A DNA stretch of 64,000 nt from JAWKWH01 sp040830725. GTDB lineage: Bacteria > Pseudomonadota > Alphaproteobacteria > Rhizobiales > Rhizobiaceae. Within the stretch, counting starts at the first letter, position 1, and every line of letters starts with the position of its first letter. The stretch is from assembly GCA_040830725.1 (NCBI GenBank), contig JBFOMG010000024.1, positions 3,921 to 67,920 of the forward strand, read 5' to 3'. A model generated the notes under the pieces. That model was not told where the DNA came from and searched no databases. It saw only the letters and a program-made list of their open reading frames with translations. Shown in pieces: positions 9,421 to 17,265 of this stretch. The position numbers and the translations under genes were made by a program.

Positions 9421-9467
9421 TTGGATGAATATAGCCTTTCGAATTATTTAGTCAACCATTTGGTTGA
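9413..9467 (-). promoter_or_regulatory. Two candidate ArsR operators
   Basis: A perfect 7-2-7 palindrome, TCAACCATTTGGTTGA, lies at 9452-9467. A one-mismatch copy, TCAACCATTTGGATGA, lies at 9413-9428 and covers the ArsR start codon. The copies are 39 bases apart, close to four helical turns, which would place two dimers on the same face. This is seen directly; the binding role is inferred. Confidence 0.6.
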
Positions 9468-9656
9468 ATAAATTGCACATGGAGACAAAACCGTCAATTT
9501 CAGAAACGAAGGAAGCTGGTTCCGGAACACTGAAAACAAATCGAAACAAACGAAACACGAAGCCTACTTCGAAGAAATCACACCGATACACAGGACCGTC
9601 ATAACGCTCCCCGTCGAAAGCAAACACACCCAACCCAAGACAAGAGAGACTCACAC

Positions 9657-9965
9657 ATGACCAAGAAACTCCTGACCACGATCGCATTCGCAGTTGGCGT
9701 TGTAAGCATCGCCTCCACCGCTGAAGCCAACAACATGCGTCTCGGCCCGGTCGTCACCGACAACACCTACGAGGTAATTCAAGTCGGTAAGAAACATCGT
9801 GGCAAGAAGCATCGTCGTCATCGCCACTGGGGCGGTGGACATTTCGAATACCGTCCGCATGGTTGCGGTTACTTCTACCGCAAGGCTCGCCGCACTGGCT
9901 CGCACTACTGGTGGAAAAAGTACGACCGCTGTGTAAACCGGTACGACTTCTTCTACCACTACTGA
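9657..9965 (+). CDS. Small secreted basic protein, function unknown
   Basis: This 102-residue protein starts with a clear Sec signal peptide (MTKKLLTTIAFAVGVVSIAS) and a likely cleavage after TAEA near residue 24. The mature part has a stretch packed with Lys, Arg and His (around residues 44-57: KKHRGKKHRRHRHW), then Gly, Tyr, Trp and two Cys that could pair. I do not recognise the family. The composition suggests binding of metal, heme, nucleic acid or anionic polymer in the periplasm. It has its own upstream region and a strong terminator directly after it, so it is a single-gene transcript. Confidence 0.75.
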   Translation: MTKKLLTTIAFAVGVVSIASTAEANNMRLGPVVTDNTYEVIQVGKKHRGKKHRRHRHWGGGHFEYRPHGCGYFYRKARRTGSHYWWKKYDRCVNRYDFFYHY

Positions 9966-9995
9966 TCCCTGAGCCCTCCTCCAGGCTCTCCTCCA

Positions 9996-10036
9996 GGGCG
10001 CAAGGACTTCCCCGGTCCTTGCGTCCCAAAATTTTT
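9996..10036 (+). terminator. Intrinsic terminator after the small secreted protein
   Basis: GGGCGCAAGGAC at 9996-10007 pairs with GTCCTTGCGTCCC at 10015-10027 with one bulged base, followed by AAAATTTTT. It ends the plus-strand transcript and, because A and T runs flank the stem, may also serve the convergent response-regulator gene. Confidence 0.75.
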
Positions 10037-10048
10037 CAGGAACTGGAA

Positions 10049-10765
10049 CTAACCACCGGGCGAGAAAATGTAGCCTACACCACGCACGGTCTTGATGATC
10101 TGAGGCTTCGACGGGTCCGCCTCGATTTTTTTGCGCAGTCTCGAAATGCGGATATCGATACTGCGGTCAAACGGATCCCAACCCCGATCGTGGGCCATTT
10201 CCAGGATCTGATCACGGTTCAACACGCGGCCAGGATGCTCGGCAAATACTTTGAGAAGACTGAACTCCATTGCTGTGATCGCAATCTCCGCACCATCGCT
10301 TCCGAGCAACTTGTAGCCATCCAGGTCAAGCTTGCATTCGCCGAACTCGACGACACCTCCCCCCGACCCACCGGCTGATTTGGCGTCGCTTTGATTGGAC
10401 ATCCGCCGCAATACAGCTTTCACGCGGGCAAGCAACTCGCGTAAATCAACTGGTTTTGCCAGATAGTCATCCGCACCCATCTCCAGACCGACGATTCGAT
10501 CGACGGTCTCACCGGATGCAGTCAGCATGATGATACCAACCCCTCCCCGCTCACGTAAGAACCGCGCAAGCGACAGACCATCCTCACCGGGCATTGAAAT
10601 ATCCAGAACGACGGCATCGAAAACCGCATTCTCGGCGAGGTCCCGAAGTGCCTCGCCACCATCGGCCTGAGTGACCTTGAATCCTTGCCGTTCAAGATAT
10701 TCACCGACAGTGTCGCGAATATCAGGTTCGTCATCACAGACGACAATGTGCCCGTTGGATGCCAA
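10049..10765 (-). CDS. OmpR-family response regulator
   Basis: A 238-residue two-component regulator. The receiver domain has the acidic pocket DDEP at 11-14, the phosphoacceptor Asp55 (VVLDISMPG), a switch Thr in MLTASG and Lys in LAKPVD. A winged-helix DNA-binding domain (FDRSIDIRISRLRKKIE, then KTVRGVGYIF) fills the C-terminal 100 residues. The start is a TTG at 10765 preceded by AGAGGGAA; no ATG lies in frame at a sensible place. The hybrid kinase gene ends 81 bases upstream on the same strand, so it is the probable partner. Confidence 0.9.
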   Translation of the reverse strand: MASNGHIVVCDDEPDIRDTVGEYLERQGFKVTQADGGEALRDLAENAVFDAVVLDISMPGEDGLSLARFLRERGGVGIIMLTASGETVDRIVGLEMGADDYLAKPVDLRELLARVKAVLRRMSNQSDAKSAGGSGGGVVEFGECKLDLDGYKLLGSDGAEIAITAMEFSLLKVFAEHPGRVLNRDQILEMAHDRGWDPFDRSIDIRISRLRKKIEADPSKPQIIKTVRGVGYIFSPGG

Positions 10766-10846
10766 TTCCCTCTAACTCCATGCAATTTCACTAAAACATT
10801 ATCGCGATGGAGGTATTTTTGGCAATGACGTAACGAAGACGCCTGT

Positions 10847-13800
10847 TCAGCCCGATTTTTCCAACAAGCCCGTCACCAGCCTGCGCAATTCGTCCGGTTT
10901 GATCGGTTTTTCGAGGAAAGGCCGCCCGGAACTGTCCAGGAATGCACGTGCGGATGGGCTCATCGTGTCTCCGGTTATGAATCCGAGACGTTCGGCATGT
11001 TCGGAATGATGTTCACGAATGTGCTCAAGCAACTTCGGTCCGCCCATATCCGGCATTTTCAAATCCGAGAGCACGACTGCATAATTGTTTGCCGCGAGGA
11101 GCTTGAGCGCGTCAGGTCCGGAATTGGCCATTGTTGTTGCATACCCGTTCCGGCTGAGAATCTCTGCGATCAATTCGCCGACTTCCGGCTCATCATCAAC
11201 GACCAGGACGGAAATACCATCCTGAGTTCGGGTTTCAGCTTCCTCTGACCGCGCCGGTTTGGATTTCTGGCTCGAAGCCGGCAGGTAGATGAAGAACGCG
11301 GTGCCTCCGTTGACCGGCGTTGTTACGCGAATACTGCCATTGTGGGTCGTAACAATGCGATGGCAGAACGACAGGCCAATTCCGGTTCCGGAACCCACTT
11401 CCTTGGTCGTGAAAAACGGCTCGAAGATCCGGGAGACGATTTCTTTGGGAATTCCGGGGCCGCTGTCGGCGATTTTCACGATGACCATGCCGGTTTTTTT
11501 GTTCAGGCGACTGGCGATCTTGATCTTGCGCCTTCCCTCCCAATCGTTGAGTGCCTGTTCTGCATTGACCAGGAGATTGATAAACACTTGGCTAAGCTGG
11601 TCTGAATCACCCCATACTGGTGGAAGATTCTCGCCAAGCTGCAAGTCGAGGTCGATCCCCGAAGCTTTCATCGAGTATCCGGCGACTTCCAGTGACGACT
11701 CCAATACGTCATTGACAGACACGTTGGTCAATTTGGCTGGCTGCTGCCGGGCCATCGCCAGGAATATTTTGACGATCCGGGCGCATCTGTCCGCGGCGGC
11801 ACCTATCTTGTCCGCACGTTCCTTGGTCTTTGGGTCGATCGCGGTTTCCTGCAACAGCAATGACTGCCCGACAACCACCGACAATGGGTTATTGAGTTCG
11901 TGCGCCACACCCGCCAGCAACTCACCAAGTGCGGATAGTTTTTCGTTCTGATGCAAGGTTTCGCGCTGACGTTCGAGTTCTTCTTGCATCTCAATTCTGT
12001 CAGTCAGGTCGTAAGTGTGGGAAACCACGACATTTTCGCCGTGGAATTCGATCAGGCGTGACGAGATAGAACACCAGCATGGTTGACCATCTGCACGCCA
12101 AAGCTGCGTTTCAAAATCGTCAACGGCGCCCGTTTCCAGCAGTTCCTTGATGTAAGGTTCGCGGGCTTTGGGATCGACATAGTAATCGATTGCCGATTCG
12201 ACTTCGCCAAACAGGGCCTTTGTGGCCGGACTTCGGTAAAGCAGCTTGCCATCGCGCGCACGGGTCATCTGCAAGTTTACCGGGCTGGCCTCCAGAACCC
12301 GGCTTACGAGCGCATCTGCTTCGCGCTGCGCTGCTTCGGCGTTCTTGCGCTCTGTAATGTCAGCCCGGGTGACAACGAAGCCGCCCTCGCGGGTCGGACT
12401 GTTGGTGACCAGAAACCAGCTGCCGTCAGAATGCTGAAACTCCGCCTGGCGGTACTCGCTGCGATCCCTGGCACGCTCTTCCAGCCACTCATCAATTTTG
12501 TCGGGCTCGACTGGAAACTGGTTTCGCTCCGCGGCAACGCGAAGAAAATCAAACCAGTTGACGCCCTCCACCAAAGCATCAGCGCTGACGGCGTGCATGG
12601 TGCGGTATCGTTCATTTGCCAGCACAAGACGATCATCACTGCCGTAAAGTGCAAAACCCTCTGACAGCGATTCAATGGCATCTGTCAGCCGCGCGTTGGC
12701 TTGTTCCAGTTCCCGTTTCGCCTCGGTCCGCTCCGTTTCATCGAAAATCACAGAAACGATGACATTCTCGCCCTGAAACTCGAACAATCTTGCTGAAACC
12801 GACGCCGGGAAGGTCTTGCCATCCGCGTTCACCAATAATTCCTCATGGCGCTCAAGGTGGTCGTTTTTCAGAAGCGAATCGATGTAAACCGGTCTTCGGC
12901 TGGGATCGGCAAAATAGTCGTACGCGGTCTTCTTTTCACCCATCAGAGCAAAGTGTGCCGGGTTGCGGTAAAGGATTGTTCCGTCCACGATGCTCGACAA
13001 TTGGATTGGAACCGGACACGAATCAAGAACCTGCCGGACGACCGCATCGGCTTCACGTTCCGCTGCTTCGATACGTTTCCGCTCGGTGATGTCGATGCGT
13101 GTGACAACGAAACCACCGAGGTCGGTCGGGTGTACAGATACTGAGTGAACGCTGCCGTTATCTGTATACAGTTCGTACCCGTCAATGAACTCGATGCCAT
13201 TTTTCAACCGCTCGGCAACCCACTCATCTTCTCTGCCTATGGCTTCCTTGTACGCGCCCCGGTATGCGGACTGACGCATCAGCTCGGCCCATTCCATGCC
13301 AGGAACGATGAGCTCTGCGACAAGGTGGTTCATTTCCCGGTAGACCGAGTTGCACATGATGAGTTTGCCGGCCTCATCGAAGAGCGCAAATCCCTCCGAT
13401 AGCGACTCAATGGCGTCGGCCAGCAACTCCCGTGCCTTGAGGATCTCAGCAGCGCGCTCCCGCTGTCGCGTCAGGTCGGCAATCCCCGAGAGGATGACCT
13501 GCCGTCCCTGATATTCTCCCTTGCGCAGGTTCCCGGTCGCCCAGAACTCGCTGCCGTCAGCCCGTTTCAGCATCGCCTCGTAATTTTCAACCATCGGGCT
13601 TGCGTCAAGTGCTTTGCTGACGGTGTAATACTCGTCGTCATCCACGAAGTGATTCCGCATATGCGCCGGGTTTTCTGTCGAGATATCGGACCAGCCAAAG
13701 AGTTTCTGCGCGGCCTCACTGGCAAAAATGATATCACCGCTTTTGGCGTCATTCATCCACACCGGCATTGGGTGATGGCGAACCAAAACCGCAAACAGAT

Positions 13801-14539
13801 CTTCTTGTTCCTTGCGCTCGGTTACATCCAGCACTCCAAGGACAACGGATGGCCGGCCTTCATAAACACCTGCCCGGCAATTGGCCGAAATCCAGAGGAA
13901 AGAGCCATCGCTGCGCTTGAACCGAACCACATGGTCGCGGATAATGTCGTCCTTTTCCAGCCGTTTGCAGAGGTTGGTCAGATCATCGTGGTCAACGTAG
14001 TGATCGGAAAAATATTGCGGTTTGTCCGGAGCCCATTCGCGGCCGGCGAGCCTTGAGGCATCCAGGCTTTCGTAAAGAATTTCACTGGTTTCGGGATCGA
14101 CAACAAATACCGGCAGCGGATGACTGTCGGTGATTGTCTTGAAGCTTTCTGTTTTCGCCCGATATGAAAGCTCGACTTCCTTGAGCCGGGTTATGTCGGT
14201 ACTGATGAAAGCAGTGCCACCGCCCGGTCTCGGGTGGGTGGTCAACAATTTCCACCGGCCCAACTTTGTTTCGGCCTCGATTGGTCCGGCAGAGGCGTCG
14301 GCCCAACGGGAGATCGATGTCTGAACGAATTTGTTGCTCGCCTTGACCTTTTGCCCCCCGAACGAAAGCATTGTGGAGAAGACAATTATGAAAAACGTGC
14401 CTTTGTCTGTGCCTGGTGACGGCAAATCTTGATTTGTGGATATATCGAGAATTGCAGAATTTGCTTCCAGCAATCGGTCGTTTTCATCAAAAACAGCGAA
14501 TCCCGTTAGAGACGCAGGATCGCTTTGGTTGGTGTTCAT
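10847..14539 (-). CDS. Hybrid histidine kinase with about seven PAS domains and a C-terminal receiver
   Basis: A 1230-residue soluble sensor kinase without evident membrane segments. PAS-like units cover residues 1-870, many ending in the DITER or DLTDR linker. HisKA follows with the phosphoacceptor His880 (GVAHELNNPLS), then an HATPase domain (NLLVNAEQAL near 988, ADSGPGIP, GTGIGLSF) and a receiver domain with Asp1159 (VVLSDLKMPD). Residues of about 370-615 and 616-860 are a tandem duplication of a two-PAS module, recognisable by AIESLSEGFAL in each copy, offset by 245 residues. It probably passes phosphate through its receiver, or directly to the OmpR-type regulator downstream. The signal is unknown; a cytoplasmic redox, light or ligand cue is possible. 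Confidence 0.92.
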   Translation of the reverse strand: MNTNQSDPASLTGFAVFDENDRLLEANSAILDISTNQDLPSPGTDKGTFFIIVFSTMLSFGGQKVKASNKFVQTSISRWADASAGPIEAETKLGRWKLLTTHPRPGGGTAFISTDITRLKEVELSYRAKTESFKTITDSHPLPVFVVDPETSEILYESLDASRLAGREWAPDKPQYFSDHYVDHDDLTNLCKRLEKDDIIRDHVVRFKRSDGSFLWISANCRAGVYEGRPSVVLGVLDVTERKEQEDLFAVLVRHHPMPVWMNDAKSGDIIFASEAAQKLFGWSDISTENPAHMRNHFVDDDEYYTVSKALDASPMVENYEAMLKRADGSEFWATGNLRKGEYQGRQVILSGIADLTRQRERAAEILKARELLADAIESLSEGFALFDEAGKLIMCNSVYREMNHLVAELIVPGMEWAELMRQSAYRGAYKEAIGREDEWVAERLKNGIEFIDGYELYTDNGSVHSVSVHPTDLGGFVVTRIDITERKRIEAAEREADAVVRQVLDSCPVPIQLSSIVDGTILYRNPAHFALMGEKKTAYDYFADPSRRPVYIDSLLKNDHLERHEELLVNADGKTFPASVSARLFEFQGENVIVSVIFDETERTEAKRELEQANARLTDAIESLSEGFALYGSDDRLVLANERYRTMHAVSADALVEGVNWFDFLRVAAERNQFPVEPDKIDEWLEERARDRSEYRQAEFQHSDGSWFLVTNSPTREGGFVVTRADITERKNAEAAQREADALVSRVLEASPVNLQMTRARDGKLLYRSPATKALFGEVESAIDYYVDPKAREPYIKELLETGAVDDFETQLWRADGQPCWCSISSRLIEFHGENVVVSHTYDLTDRIEMQEELERQRETLHQNEKLSALGELLAGVAHELNNPLSVVVGQSLLLQETAIDPKTKERADKIGAAADRCARIVKIFLAMARQQPAKLTNVSVNDVLESSLEVAGYSMKASGIDLDLQLGENLPPVWGDSDQLSQVFINLLVNAEQALNDWEGRRKIKIASRLNKKTGMVIVKIADSGPGIPKEIVSRIFEPFFTTKEVGSGTGIGLSFCHRIVTTHNGSIRVTTPVNGGTAFFIYLPASSQKSKPARSEEAETRTQDGISVLVVDDEPEVGELIAEILSRNGYATTMANSGPDALKLLAANNYAVVLSDLKMPDMGGPKLLEHIREHHSEHAERLGFITGDTMSPSARAFLDSSGRPFLEKPIKPDELRRLVTGLLEKSG

Positions 14540-14660
14540 ATGTGGTCAACCCATAGAGCAGCGGCCGGGTTAGCGGCATTATAATATTGTTTTCAAACGG
14601 TTTTTCACCGCATTGTTGATGTGGCGGCTATCTCGCCAATCAGAGATTGTATTCCATCAA

Positions 14661-14786
14661 TGTTTCAGTTCGTATTCTGAAATCGGGTCAAATGTTTCAA
14701 TTGTTTCAGTCCCGCGGAATCATTTCGCCAACACAACTGAAACAATCGATACACATTTAGGGTTGCAGAGACATTCTGCTGAAACA
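14661..14786. promoter_or_regulatory. Cluster of five TGTTTCA/TGAAACA motifs
   Basis: TGTTTCA occurs at 14661, 14693 and 14702 on the plus strand and as TGAAACA at 14738 and 14780. The copies at 14702 and 14738 extend to an 11-base inverted repeat (ATTGTTTCAGT with ACTGAAACAAT). ACATTTAG also occurs twice, at 14753 and 14791. The cluster sits in the 299-base gap between the divergent hybrid kinase and DUF1127 genes, so it could control either. The binding protein is unknown. Confidence 0.45.
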
Positions 14787-14838
14787 GCCCACATTTAGAA
14801 CGGTCTCCGTCAAAAACATCAAACACGGAGACAGAACA

Positions 14839-15096
14839 ATGACCACGATCACATTTTTCGAGCCGCCACCCGGACCCGTCAAAGCGCAATTTCAGCGGGC
14901 AGGTTCCGTTTTTGGACGCATCGCTGATGCATTCCGCGCCTGGCAGATGGAAATCAATCGCAGACGCGATGTCAGCTCACTGGCAGCATTGGATAATCGG
15001 ATGTTGCAAGACATGGGAATGACCCGTGGCGAGATCATTTCGATCGTCTACGCCGAAGAGAACTCCGAACGGAGGAAGTTCCATGAGGCCGGTTGA
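14839..15096 (+). CDS. DUF1127-domain small protein
   Basis: An 85-residue basic protein whose C-terminal half matches DUF1127: the stretch beginning SSLAALDNRMLQDMGMTRGE corresponds to the family core in which a short helix contains LxxLDxRxLxDxGxxRxEI. Alphaproteobacterial DUF1127 proteins are short and numerous; some affect RNA metabolism and stress or nutrient adaptation. The ATG at 14839 follows an ACGGAG ribosome site. The frame overlaps the start of the alpha/beta hydrolase gene by 14 bases, which suggests coupled expression. The upstream gap carries the TGTTTCA cluster. Confidence 0.85.
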   Translation: MTTITFFEPPPGPVKAQFQRAGSVFGRIADAFRAWQMEINRRRDVSSLAALDNRMLQDMGMTRGEIISIVYAEENSERRKFHEAG

Positions 15097-15937
15097 TGCA
15101 ATGAAGGCTCGTCGAGTGAGCCTCGAAACAATGGATTCCGCTCCGGTTGTGGCGCTGCACGGCAGCGCCGGCAGCCCTCGCCAGTGGCAAGCCCTGAAAC
15201 TGAGCATGAACGGCCGCCGCCAGGTGATCAGCCCGGACGTTCCCGGATATGGCGAAACACCTCGCGCGGTCGTACCGATTGCCACAATGATGGATGCGGA
15301 AGCGGCAATCATTTTGCAGCAGATCATGGAAATCGGGCACCCGGTACATCTTGTCGGCCACTCCTATGGTGGCGCCATTGCGCTGAAAATGGCCATGCGG
15401 GCGCCGTCGATGTTCGCCAGCCTGACCGTCATAGAGCCGGCGATGTTCCATCTGCTCAACCAGGGCAGCGCCAAGGATCGCAAACTTTATCGGCAGATTA
15501 CCTCGGTCGCAGGCATGGTTTCCGCGGCGATCGCCGATGGCTCTCCCGGTGCCGGCATGGAACGGTTTGTCGATTTCTGGAATGGCAGAGGTTCTTACGC
15601 CGGTTACAGCCCCTACATGCAATGCAAACTTGCCCAGCAGGTCGGCCAGGTCGCAGCCAATTTTGCTACAGGAATGGCGCAGGATTGGAATTTGGATGCC
15701 TGCAGAAAGATCTCCTGCCCGACCATGGCGATTATGGGACTTGAAAGCCGGACGGTCGCTCAGCGTGTAACCGAGATGGTCGCGCATTCGATCCCGGACA
15801 TGCAAATGGCAATGATTGCAGAAGCCGGACACATGGTGCCATTCACGCACTCAGGTATCGTCAACCGGCTGATCGCAGGTCATATCGCCTCGGCTGAAGC
15901 ATCCGCCAACGATCAGACCATGCTCAGGGCCGCCTGA
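15083..15937 (+). CDS. Alpha/beta-fold hydrolase
   Basis: A 284-residue serine hydrolase. The oxyanion region VVALHGSAGSPRQW, the nucleophile elbow VGHSYGGAIA and the catalytic His in AEAGHMVPF are all present. No signal peptide is visible, so it is cytoplasmic. The frame is open further upstream, but the ATG at 15083 follows GGAGGAAG at ideal distance and is preferred. It is coupled to the DUF1127 gene and followed by a strong terminator, so the two form a short operon. The sequence does not tell whether it is an esterase, epoxide hydrolase or lactonase. Confidence 0.88.
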   Translation: MRPVDAMKARRVSLETMDSAPVVALHGSAGSPRQWQALKLSMNGRRQVISPDVPGYGETPRAVVPIATMMDAEAAIILQQIMEIGHPVHLVGHSYGGAIALKMAMRAPSMFASLTVIEPAMFHLLNQGSAKDRKLYRQITSVAGMVSAAIADGSPGAGMERFVDFWNGRGSYAGYSPYMQCKLAQQVGQVAANFATGMAQDWNLDACRKISCPTMAIMGLESRTVAQRVTEMVAHSIPDMQMAMIAEAGHMVPFTHSGIVNRLIAGHIASAEASANDQTMLRAA

Positions 15938-15961
15938 CCGTTTGCAACTCGTCTCCGTGTT

Positions 15962-15991
15962 GAGGCAGCGGCTCGCCGCTGCCTCTTTTTT
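15962..15991 (+). terminator. Intrinsic terminator of the DUF1127-hydrolase operon
   Basis: A perfect 10-base stem, GAGGCAGCGG with CCGCTGCCTC, closes a CTCG loop and is followed by six T. It is the clearest terminator in the window. Confidence 0.9.
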
Positions 15992-16019
15992 ACTCTGACA
16001 GAGAGTTTCCTGTCACAGC

Positions 16020-16640
16020 CTAGACAAGCGATCCTTCAAAATAGGCCGCTTCCAGCCGCTCTACAGCAGCCGCAAGTTTTTCGTCGATGATGTGCAGATA
16101 TTCGGTCCAATCATCGACATGCCGCAGTTCGTCTTTGCCATCGGAAATTCCCCGCAATCCGACCAAGGGCACGTCGAACGCCATAGCGGACCGCAAATGA
16201 GCATACGTTTCCATATCGACCATATCCGCATCGATCGCATCGTAGGCGGCACCTGAAACAATGGCGCCGCCAGTGGACAGTCTTGCTTCGGGCAGATCCG
16301 GAATGCGATGCGGCAGTGTCACAACGGCGGGCAGATCGAGGAATGGCGTGATACCCTTTTCAAATCCAAGTGCAGAAGCATCCATATCCCGGTAGGAAAC
16401 GGATACCGCCTGATACACTTCCGTCTGTTCGAGGGTACGGCTGCCTGCCGAGCCGAGCGAAACAACCAGTTTCGGCAGTTCCCCGCTTGCGGCACGATGC
16501 GCCAGTTCGCGTCCCAAGGACACAGCAGCTTCAACAGGTCCAACACCGGTCAACAACGGCACGATGCGCTTTTGCAAATGCTCGCCATATTCCTGATCCG
16601 CCGCCATGACATACAGGATTTCATCGGTTTTTCCCGTCAC
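16020..16640 (-). CDS. 5'-methylthioadenosine/S-adenosylhomocysteine nucleosidase-like protein
   Basis: A 206-residue nucleoside phosphorylase-fold enzyme expected to cleave adenine from methylthioadenosine or S-adenosylhomocysteine, which feeds methionine salvage. The glycine-rich VSLGSAG, the substrate motif VDMETYAHL (conserved Met-Glu) and RGISD near the end match the family. It is slightly shorter than the 230-residue E. coli enzyme. The start is GTG at 16640, with only a weak ribosome site. It follows the thioesterase gene by 27 bases on the same strand. Confidence 0.82.
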   Translation of the reverse strand: MTGKTDEILYVMAADQEYGEHLQKRIVPLLTGVGPVEAAVSLGRELAHRAASGELPKLVVSLGSAGSRTLEQTEVYQAVSVSYRDMDASALGFEKGITPFLDLPAVVTLPHRIPDLPEARLSTGGAIVSGAAYDAIDADMVDMETYAHLRSAMAFDVPLVGLRGISDGKDELRHVDDWTEYLHIIDEKLAAAVERLEAAYFEGSLV

Positions 16641-16667
16641 GGTTATTGCTCCACAGTTTCGTACAAT

Positions 16668-17123
16668 TTAACCGGACAGCCCCTCTCGTCCGCGAACGGT
16701 CATGATTGTAGCTGTCATTGAGGCAATCATTTTGGATTCGCCATTGTCGAACGCGTAGGCTTTTCCAACAGCAACGATGATCGTGCGGCCCGGTTTGGTA
16801 ACTTCGCCACGAAACAGAAACCGCTCTCCTCTGCCCGGTGCAAGCAGGTTAATCTTGAACTCCACGGTTAGCACCGCAGCATCCGCAGGCATCAGCGAGA
16901 AAGCAGCATAGCCGCAGGCAGAATCGAGTCCGGTGGAGATGATACCCGCATGGACGAAACCATGTTGTTGGGTGAATCGCGTATTGAAGGGCATTTCAAT
17001 CTCGATCAGACCGGGCGATACGCGGGTCAAGGTCGCGCCTATCGTCCGCATGACTTCCTGCCTGTCAAAGCTGGCTCGAACGCGGTCTTCGAAATCCGAT
17101 GCGGGAGTGTCTTGCGGGCTCAT
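16668..17123 (-). CDS. PaaI-family hotdog-fold thioesterase
   Basis: A 151-residue hotdog protein that probably hydrolyses a short or aromatic acyl-CoA. It shows the family core QHGFVHAGIISTGLDSACGYAA (a hotdog helix with the conserved HGG-like turn, here HAG) and the closing strands ending GESKMIASMTATIM. The frame is open another 110 codons upstream, but that part overlaps rsmB and has no homology, so the ATG at 17123 (MSPQDTPASD) is the likely start. It could be transcribed from the 142-base gap after rsmB. Confidence 0.85.
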   Translation of the reverse strand: MSPQDTPASDFEDRVRASFDRQEVMRTIGATLTRVSPGLIEIEMPFNTRFTQQHGFVHAGIISTGLDSACGYAAFSLMPADAAVLTVEFKINLLAPGRGERFLFRGEVTKPGRTIIVAVGKAYAFDNGESKMIASMTATIMTVRGREGLSG

Positions 17124-17265
17124 CGATGCAAATTGACGATTGGGCGGAACTGTCCGACCGTTATCGCAAACATCATTGTGCAGCGCAACATAAAGTGCAA
17201 CCTCGGCTGGCCAGCCAGGACTGTTCACCCGCAATGTCAATAAACCGATGATCTTCTGGTGAAAA

